Shown here: positions 1-4,214 of the stretch, piece after piece
Numbering within the stretch: position 1 is the first letter of the stretch
Layout: each line of letters begins with the position of its first letter
Origin: Bog-756 sp052143895
GTDB lineage: Bacteria > Actinomycetota > Acidimicrobiia > Acidimicrobiales > RAAP-2
Direction of reading: 5' to 3'
DNA length: 5,333 nt
Assembly (NCBI GenBank): GCA_052143895.1
Contig: JBKQRT010000210.1
Location: forward strand, 1 to 5,333
Notes under the pieces: generated by a model
Told to the model about the DNA's origin: nothing
The model's input: the letters and a program-made list of their open reading frames with translations, nothing else
The model's database searches: none
Made by a program: the position numbers and the translations under genes

Positions 1-230
1 TCGGAAGTGATGCCGACCTGTGTCTGGCCTTTCTCCGCCACTGCGGTCTGAAGCTATGACAAGAATGTCACTGTATTATGCGAACCTCTTTAGCTCAGCG
101 TTGTTCATCTTGAACGATGGCCCTGTCGAGGAGCCTTACAGGTCGGTCAACCTGATGCCATCACCCGCCACGGCAGCGTGTCGAGGGACGACTCGTGGGC
201 CGTGTGATCTGCGTCTGTCCGCAGGCGCTC
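1..230. other. Left flank of the IS1380 element, no recognisable gene
   Basis: I see no supported coding sequence here. The one open frame on the plus strand (20-265) has no recognisable protein family and runs into the left terminal repeat of the insertion sequence. Two short inverted repeats are visible. TGACA-AGAA-TGTCA lies at 57-70, and GTTCA-TCT-TGAAC lies at 103-115. Either could be a protein-binding palindrome, but no neighbouring gene supports this. Confidence 0.5.
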
Positions 231-248
231 TAAGCCTCGATCCACCGA
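231..248 (+). repeat. IS1380 element left terminal inverted repeat (IRL)
   Basis: TAAGCCTCGATCCACCGA is the exact reverse complement of 1852-1869. The match stops on both sides: C230 against A1870 outside, and A249 against A1851 inside. It lies 108 bp before the transposase start. Confidence 0.82.
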
Positions 249-250
249 AT

Positions 251-270
251 GACCTTCTGATCTGAAGGTC
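251..270. repeat. Perfect hairpin just inside the IS1380 left end
   Basis: GACCTTC (251-257) and GAAGGTC (264-270) form a 7-bp stem with a 6-nt loop. CGAAT (246-250) and ATTCG (275-279) can extend the stem past a 4-nt bulge. No T-tract follows, so it is not a canonical intrinsic terminator. It lies upstream of the SD-hiding hairpin, where it could affect transcription entering the element from outside. Confidence 0.4.
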
Positions 271-281
271 GCGCATTCGCG

Positions 282-354
282 GAAAGTGCCTCCCTGCCTG
301 GGAGAATTGTGATGTTCGAAGTCACGATTCACACCAGCGCCAGGAGGCACTTTC
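282..354 (+). promoter_or_regulatory. Long hairpin sequestering the transposase SD sequence
   Basis: GAAAGTGCCTCC (282-293) is perfectly complementary to GGAGGCACTTTC (343-354). Inside this lie further pairs: 296-297 with 339-340, CTGG 298-301 with CCAG 334-337, and a 9-bp helix 304-312 with 322-330 that contains one U-G wobble. The loop is at 313-321. That gives about 27 base pairs in 73 nt. The transposase SD (AGGAGG, 342-347) lies almost wholly in the right arm, and the helix ends two bases before the GTG start. Translation from RNA that enters the element from outside should be blocked, as known for IS10 and IS50. The pairing is seen in the sequence; the function is inferred. Confidence 0.6.
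342..347 (+). promoter_or_regulatory. Ribosome binding site of the IS1380 transposase
   Basis: AGGAGG is a near-perfect Shine-Dalgarno core with 8 nt to the GTG at 356. It decides the start codon. It is embedded in the hairpin 282-354. Confidence 0.8.
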
Positions 355-355
355 A

Positions 356-1690
356 GTGAGTTCATCATCGCGCGGGATCGACCGGCTTGCAGTGACCTTC
401 GATGAGCCGACGCTGGTGGCTGACGCCGGGCTCCTGGTGCCGGCCACGCTGATGGTGCGCCTCGGGCTGGAGTCCCTCGTGAACCAGATGGTGCGGCTGC
501 GGGGCCGGGTGGGCGGAGCGATGCCCGGACGCAAGGTGCTCACTCTGGTCGCCGCAATCCTCGTCGGCGCCAGTCATATCGATCACGCCAACCGCCTGCG
601 GGCCGGGGCGACCGGCCGAGTGCTGCCCTTCCGGGTCATGGCGCCGTCCACGTTGGGCACGTTCCTGCGGTCGTTCACCTTCGGCCACGTCCGCCAGCTG
701 GACGCGGTGATCGCCGAGACGATCCGGAGGGCGTGGTCGCTGGGGGCCGGTCCGGGGACAGAGGCGATGACCATCGACCTCAACTCGACCATCGTCGAGG
801 TGCACGGCAAGCAGAAGCATGGCGCCGCCTTCGGCTACACCAGGGTGCTCGGCTACCACCCCCTCCTCGCCACGCGGGCAGGAACCGGCGAGGTGCTCCA
901 CGCTCGCCTGCGCAAGGGCTCCTCCCAGCGGGGCACCAAGCGCTTCTGCGAGGAGCTCATCGCCCGGGTGCGGCGGGCCGGGGCCACAGGCGCCCTCACC
1001 CTCCGTGCCGACTCAGGGTTCTTCAGCTGGGACCTGCTCGCCACCCTCGACCGGCTCTCGGTGACCTGGTCGATCACCGTGCACCAGAACGCCAGCGTGC
1101 AGGCGGTGATCGCCGCCATTCCCGAGGATGCCTGGGTCGACATCACCTACCCTGACGGCGGTGCCGCCCAGGTGGCGGAGGCGACCTACGTGACCGGCGG
1201 AGGCAAGACCAAGCGAGCCGAGCGTCGGGTCCGCCTCGTCGTTCGCCGCACCCTGCTCACCGACCCGGTGCAACGGCAGCTCTGGCCCGACTGGCGTCAC
1301 CACGCCTTCGTCACCAACCTCGAACTGGAGGTAGTCGAGGCCGACCGGTTCCATCGGGCCCACGCCACTGTCGAGCTCGCCATCCGGGACCTGAAGGAAG
1401 GAGCCGGCCTCGAACACTGTCCGTCGGGGCGGTTCTTCGCCAACGCCGCATGGCTCGGGTGCGCGGTGCTTGCCCACAATCTGTTCCGTTGGACCACCTC
1501 CCTCGGCGGGGTCATCTCCGACGATCGGCTGACGGTCGCCTCGACGGTTCGCTTCCAGCTGCTCGCTGTTCCCGGACGCATCGTCGAGCCTGCAGGCCGA
1601 CCCGTCCTCCGTCTACCCCAACGATGGCCATGGGCGCAGTCGTTCACGACCGCTCTGTCGAACTTGCGTGCCTTGCCGCTCATCACCTGA
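356..1690 (+). CDS. IS1380-family DDE transposase
   Basis: This 444-residue protein catalyses cut-and-paste or replicative movement of its own insertion sequence by a DDE (RNase H-fold) mechanism. Recognition rests on family-typical blocks in the right order: I-D-L-N-S-T (140-145), followed by G-K-Q-K-H-G-A and L-G-Y-H-P-L-L-A-T-R to residue 174; R-A-D-S-G-F-F (217-223); LWPDWRHHAFVTN (309-321); V-E-L-A-I-R-D-L-K (339-347); and PSGRFFANAAW (356-366). The likely catalytic acids are D141, D219 and E340, all present. The frame is intact and of normal family length, so the enzyme may be active. The GTG start is chosen because AGGAGG lies 8 nt upstream. The gene is alone in the element, with 166 bp between its stop codon region and the right repeat. 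Expression is probably limited by the SD-hiding hairpin upstream. The family assignment is from memory of conserved motifs and is firm; no specific ISfinder name is claimed. Confidence 0.93.
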   Translation: MSSSSRGIDRLAVTFDEPTLVADAGLLVPATLMVRLGLESLVNQMVRLRGRVGGAMPGRKVLTLVAAILVGASHIDHANRLRAGATGRVLPFRVMAPSTLGTFLRSFTFGHVRQLDAVIAETIRRAWSLGAGPGTEAMTIDLNSTIVEVHGKQKHGAAFGYTRVLGYHPLLATRAGTGEVLHARLRKGSSQRGTKRFCEELIARVRRAGATGALTLRADSGFFSWDLLATLDRLSVTWSITVHQNASVQAVIAAIPEDAWVDITYPDGGAAQVAEATYVTGGGKTKRAERRVRLVVRRTLLTDPVQRQLWPDWRHHAFVTNLELEVVEADRFHRAHATVELAIRDLKEGAGLEHCPSGRFFANAAWLGCAVLAHNLFRWTTSLGGVISDDRLTVASTVRFQLLAVPGRIVEPAGRPVLRLPQRWPWAQSFTTALSNLRALPLIT

Positions 1691-1851
1691 GCAACATCCG
1701 AGCGGCCGGCGCAGCCGCAGACGCCCGTGCATGCGCTGACAACCAACGCCAACCACGAGCCCTTGATCGATCACGTCCCCGATCAGCTGCGCTTGCCGCC
1801 ACGGTCGCAATCAGCATCGCCTCGAGACGAGTGTGTCATTCACCTGGTTGA

Positions 1852-1869
1852 TCGGTGGATCGAGGCTTA
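1852..1869 (-). repeat. IS1380 element right terminal inverted repeat (IRR)
   Basis: This is the exact reverse complement of the left repeat at 231-248. It lies 161 bp after the transposase stop. The interval 1691-1851 holds no gene, only a short stem (1764-1769 with 1780-1785). Confidence 0.82.
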
Positions 1870-2012
1870 ATCGTGAAGTGTTCATGACCACCATCACGAA
1901 AATTCGGAACAGGAACGTTGCGCCATGTTCGCCTTGCAGAGCATTTAGCAAGCCCATGCCTCGCTGCGAGAGATTCTCCGGCTCCGGATCATCCGAACGC
2001 CCAGGTCATGGA

Positions 2013-2055
2013 GATTCGGGGAACCGAGGAGGAGGACTCACTCGGCTCTCGAATC
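2013..2055. repeat. Two-tier stem-loop downstream of the sigma operon
   Basis: GATTCG (2013-2018) pairs with CGAATC (2050-2055). Nested inside, CCGAG (2024-2028) pairs with CTCGG (2041-2045). The internal loop is 5 and 4 nt and the apical loop is 12 nt. On the plus strand the apical loop carries an SD-like GAGGAGGA, but no start codon and gene follow at a suitable distance. The structure lies about 105 nt past the propeller stop codon. It could be a 3'-end or terminator structure, or a chance fold. Confidence 0.4.
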
Positions 2056-2075
2056 AGGGCCGGGACGGAACGCCA

Positions 2076-2091
2076 GGCGTGAATCGACGCC
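2076..2091 (-). terminator. Possible weak terminator of the sigma-propeller operon
   Basis: GGCGT and ACGCC form a GC-rich 5-bp stem with a 6-nt loop, about 70 nt beyond the TGA at 2161-2163 in the operon direction. No U-run follows on the minus strand, so this would be an atypical, actinobacterial-type terminator at best. Confidence 0.2.
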
Positions 2092-2114
2092 GGCAACGAC
2101 CCTGCAGGCAGATG

Positions 2115-2127
2115 GACAAGCCTTGTC
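2115..2127. repeat. Short perfect palindrome GACAAG-C-CTTGTC
   Basis: The 6-bp half-sites are separated by one base, too close for a good RNA hairpin. It fits a dimeric regulator site better than a terminator, but nothing nearby on the plus strand would be regulated by it. Chance is possible. Confidence 0.3.
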
Positions 2128-2160
2128 AACGCCGATTCAGTCTTGTTCCCGTGGCGATCT

Positions 2161-3531
2161 TCAGCCGGAAGAGCCTTGGGGAGATTGAGGACCGCTGGGC
2201 GGAGGTACAGCCGTGAAGTCGCGGCCACCGTTCTCGATCCTGAGCAGCACCGATTGTGGGCTCGGCGTGCTGTTCGTGCTGACCAAGGCCCATCCATCCT
2301 CAGGCGAGGTGAACTGGAGCGGATCAGAGTGTCCCTCGTTGTCTACTCCGACGCGCCCGAGTGTTGTTCCGAGGCTAGCGAACGCCACGTTTGGCTGTAG
2401 GGAACTCCACGCGCGACCGTCGTCATCCGTCAAGTAGAAGCGCCCACCGCCCCAATACCGCCACTGTGCGGCGTTCAGGACTGCGAATGGCTCATCGCCG
2501 GGCTCGACACATTTGGGGCACGGCGGACTGGCCCCGGGGTGCAAGACCTGCGCCGGCTCAGCGGTGAATGGAGTCACGTCGGCTTTCCACGTCTCTCCTC
2601 CGTCTGCCGTGGTCTCGGTGATGGCGTTGCCGGTCTGAGGAACGGCGAGCAGCACTCCGTCGGCCCCGAAGAAGTCTGGGAGCGTCAGCGTGCTCCACCC
2701 TCCCCGATTCGTCGTTTTCGCAACCGAGGGCTCTGGCAATGTGACCTGTGCCCAGGAGCCGCCGCCGTCAGTGGTTCGATACAGGCTCGTGCCATCGGCG
2801 CTGAGTCCCCAACCCGAGGTTGGCGTCGAGAAGCTGATGGATGTCACAGGAGCTTGGTCGTTCATCACGGTCCAGGTCGCACCCCCGTCGATCGAGTCGA
2901 ACACCACGGAAACGCCAGAGTCTGCGACTCGAACCGATATCCAACCGTCCATTGGGTTGATGAAGTGAACGTCTGCGCCTCCCCAACCATTGGGGAATAA
3001 CGACATTGGAAGGGGCGCCACCGTCCATGTCGCGCCACCGTCTACGGTCCAGTCGACCTGGATGCTGTTCTCCCTGGATGCGACGACCCATCCTTGCTGG
3101 AGATCCACGAAATCGATCGCCATGTAGTCGGCCAGTGGATCGCCGGCACTCGGTGCATTGATCTGCCGCCAGGTCCCCCCGCTGTCACCGCTCAGGAAGA
3201 GGCCGTCACCGTCAAGCACCCACAGCTCACCCAGTGCTACCACCCCCATCGATCCGACCGGAGGTCCGGCCGAGGTCGCGAGCACCCGCCGACCTGCTGC
3301 GAGAGCCACCGACAAGCGCACCTCGGACGTCCCCGTACGACTGGAATTGGAACTTACGAGCATCGGTATCAGTACTCCGACCAGGACGATGACAACCATT
3401 CCCGCCACTGCTAAGGACACGCGTCGACGGCGACGTCGATGGAACCGACGGGTAAGTTCATCGACCGGGGGTCGCTCCGGCACGGCGATCTGTTCGGCCA
3501 TCTCACCGAGAGCACGACGGAGACTGGTCAT
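2161..3531 (-). CDS. Membrane-anchored Asp-box beta-propeller protein, putative partner of the ECF sigma factor
   Basis: This 456-residue single-pass membrane protein is predicted to be type II. A short cytoplasmic segment (1-37) ends in an Arg cluster (R28-R29, R32-R37). One hydrophobic helix (about 38-60) follows, then a large extracytoplasmic domain. That domain carries repeated Asp-box (BNR-like) motifs S/T-x-D-x-G-x-T-W at about 114-121, 162-169, 213-220, 253-260 and 308-315, with degenerate copies near 368-375 and 431-439. Phrases of the type F-x-x-P-x-x-G-W (for example 190-197, 234-241, 407-414) lie between them. Seven repeats suggest a seven-bladed propeller of the kind databases call WD40/YVTN/BNR-like or Ycf48-like. 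I see no sialidase Arg-Ile-Pro motif, so sialidase activity is not implied. A CPKC motif (338-341) lies in a long insertion, and the C-terminus is rich in Pro and Ser. The start ATG overlaps the sigma stop (ATGA), implying translational coupling. The likely role is sensing or anti-sigma-like control of that factor, but no classical anti-sigma domain is visible. The fold is well supported; the function is inferred. Confidence 0.85.
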   Translation of the reverse strand: MTSLRRALGEMAEQIAVPERPPVDELTRRFHRRRRRRVSLAVAGMVVIVLVGVLIPMLVSSNSSRTGTSEVRLSVALAAGRRVLATSAGPPVGSMGVVALGELWVLDGDGLFLSGDSGGTWRQINAPSAGDPLADYMAIDFVDLQQGWVVASRENSIQVDWTVDGGATWTVAPLPMSLFPNGWGGADVHFINPMDGWISVRVADSGVSVVFDSIDGGATWTVMNDQAPVTSISFSTPTSGWGLSADGTSLYRTTDGGGSWAQVTLPEPSVAKTTNRGGWSTLTLPDFFGADGVLLAVPQTGNAITETTADGGETWKADVTPFTAEPAQVLHPGASPPCPKCVEPGDEPFAVLNAAQWRYWGGGRFYLTDDDGRAWSSLQPNVAFASLGTTLGRVGVDNEGHSDPLQFTSPEDGWALVSTNSTPSPQSVLLRIENGGRDFTAVPPPSGPQSPQGSSG

Positions 3532-4058
3532 GGTTCCTCATCCCCGTCGATATCCACGGTGCTGAGCAGGGTGCGGAGCGCGCTTCGAGCCGCATGGAGC
3601 GTCGCGGCCACAGTTCCAGCTGTAACGCCCATCGCCTCTGCTACCTCCTCTTGGGGAAGGTCAACGACGTAGTGCAGCACGATCGCCGTCCGCTGACGCA
3701 GCGGCAATGCGCGGATGGCCTCCCAGACCTCCAGGTGATCATCGTCGACCGGGCGCGGCGGCGGGCGCAGGTGAACCAGGCGCTCAAGACGTGCCCGCCG
3801 TTGGCGACGACGAAGATCGTTCAGCGCCACGGTGTAGGTCCAGCCTGACGGTGACGCCATCATGCTGACCCGACTCCACCGGGCGAGCGCACAGGCAAAC
3901 GCCTCGGCGGCGGCGTCAGCAGCAAGTTCACGATCTCCGCCAACAACGGTCAGCACGCGCACGAGCTGTGGGTACGCGGCTTTGTACCAGGCCTCAAACG
4001 GTGGCGCGGCCAGGGCGGTGCTTTTCCCCTCCCATTCGTCCTTGCCAGCCACGTCCAT
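3528..4058 (-). CDS. ECF-type RNA polymerase sigma factor (SigE-like)
   Basis: This 176-residue sigma-70-family factor directs RNA polymerase to a dedicated promoter set. It has only the two domains of group IV (ECF) factors. Region 2 spans about residues 21-87: it opens with F-E-A-W-Y and Y-P-Q-L-V-R, includes D48-A-A-A-E-A-F54 (core-binding and -10 helix), and ends in G-W-T-Y-T-V-A-L-N-D-L and R-R-R-Q-R-R. Region 4 spans about 108-164: A-L-P-L-R-Q-R-T-A-I-V-L-H-Y, then the helix-turn-helix L134-P-Q-E-E-V-A-E-A-M-G-V-T-A-G-T-V150 that reads the -35 element. Length is normal for the family. There is no added C-terminal SnoaL-like domain. The ATG at 4058 is the only plausible start, since the next Met is residue 66, although no good SD precedes it. 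Its TGA overlaps the start of the propeller gene. An ISL3 element begins 42 bp upstream, so its native promoter is probably damaged. Target genes cannot be told from this window. Confidence 0.92.
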   Translation of the reverse strand: MDVAGKDEWEGKSTALAAPPFEAWYKAAYPQLVRVLTVVGGDRELAADAAAEAFACALARWSRVSMMASPSGWTYTVALNDLRRRQRRARLERLVHLRPPPRPVDDDHLEVWEAIRALPLRQRTAIVLHYVVDLPQEEVAEAMGVTAGTVAATLHAARSALRTLLSTVDIDGDEEP

Positions 4059-4100
4059 CGTCGCGTCGGTCCCGTCGTTGTGGAGTCACCCGATATAAGC
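4059..4100 (-). promoter_or_regulatory. Remnant leader/promoter of the sigma gene, cut by the ISL3 insertion
   Basis: Only 42 bp separate the sigma ATG from the ISL3 left end. On the minus strand they start with GCTTATATCGGG, whose TTATAT (4098 to 4093) resembles a -10 element. No matching -35 is seen at 16-18 bp, where the sequence already belongs to the insertion sequence. No strong SD precedes the ATG; GACGGGA is the best purine stretch. Promoter status is inference. Confidence 0.25.
4093..4100. repeat. Candidate 8-bp target duplication of the ISL3 element, left copy
   Basis: ISL3-family elements usually duplicate 8 bp. The 8 bases before the presumed left end are ATATAAGC, an AT-rich target. 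The second copy would lie outside the window, so this cannot be confirmed here. Confidence 0.3.
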
Positions 4101-4120
4101 GGCTCTACTGACACATCCGT
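4101..4120 (+). repeat. ISL3-family left terminal inverted repeat (IRL)
   Basis: GGCTCTACTGACACATCCGT starts with GGCTCT, the usual beginning of ISL3-family ends, and lies 114 bp before the transposase start. The right-hand partner is not in the window, so the inner edge of the repeat is not known. Confidence 0.55.
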
Positions 4121-4202
4121 GGGTGCCCTGACCACCTCCTGACGCGAGCAACGCCAGCCCCCGCCTAGTTTTCGGACTGCTTGACGGTCCAGAAGACGAG
4201 GT

Positions 4203-4209
4203 GAGGAGG
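4203..4209 (+). promoter_or_regulatory. Ribosome binding site of the ISL3 transposase
   Basis: GAGGAGG ends 5 nt before GTG 4215 and decides the start. An 11-base repeat, CGTGCTCGGTG, occurs at 4214-4224 and 4241-4251 and puts a second in-frame GTG at 4242, but that one has no SD before it. Confidence 0.65.
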
Positions 4210-4214
4210 ATGGC

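Larger units (their letters stand above)
231..1869 (+). mobile_element. IS1380-family insertion sequence, apparently complete
   Basis: The element is about 1639 bp, in the usual size range of the IS1380 family, and carries one transposase gene. Its ends are marked by a perfect 18-bp inverted repeat: TAAGCCTCGATCCACCGA at 231-248 and its reverse complement at 1852-1869. The exact outer edge is uncertain. If the element began at CCTCGA (235), the flanking tetranucleotides would be TAAG and CTTA, which are inverted rather than direct. With edges at 231 and 1869 they are GCTC and ATCG. In neither case is the 4-bp target duplication expected for this family visible. The boundaries therefore rest on the repeat alone. 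Inside the left end lie a perfect 7-bp hairpin (251-270) and a long hairpin that hides the transposase ribosome binding site. Confidence 0.82.
1870..2160. other. Gene-free region between the IS1380 element and the sigma operon
   Basis: No coding sequence is supported on either strand. The open frames here (plus 1833-2216; minus 1989-2297) cross the IS end or the 3' end of the propeller gene, and their proteins match no family I know. The region is the 3' side of the minus-strand sigma operon and carries several inverted repeats: 2013-2055, 2076-2091 and 2115-2127. It is therefore the likely place for transcription of that operon to stop. None of these repeats is followed by a T-tract in the operon direction, so I cannot name a definite intrinsic terminator. 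Confidence 0.5.

Noticed and set aside
56..79. Promoter suggested by ATGACA (56-61) and TATTAT (74-79)
   Set aside because: The spacing is only 12 bp, far below the usual 16-18, and no gene starts downstream before the insertion sequence.
365..901. 178-residue open frame on the minus strand
   Set aside because: It is antisense to the IS1380 transposase and shows biased His/Pro/Arg/Gly composition with no recognisable domain.
1013..1477. 154-residue open frame on the minus strand
   Set aside because: Same situation: a shadow of the transposase codons with no family resemblance.
1833..2216. 127-residue open frame on the plus strand across the IS right end
   Set aside because: It begins inside the IS1380 element, crosses the terminal repeat and overlaps the 3' end of the propeller gene. 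It has no SD and no known family.
2768..3091. 107-residue open frame inside the propeller gene, same strand
   Set aside because: It is an alternative frame of the Asp-box region; its repeated Arg-rich stretches simply mirror the DGG-x-TW repeat codons.
2161..3531. Sialidase activity for the Asp-box protein
   Set aside because: Asp boxes are structural and occur in many propellers. The sialidase Arg-Ile-Pro motif and catalytic set were not seen.
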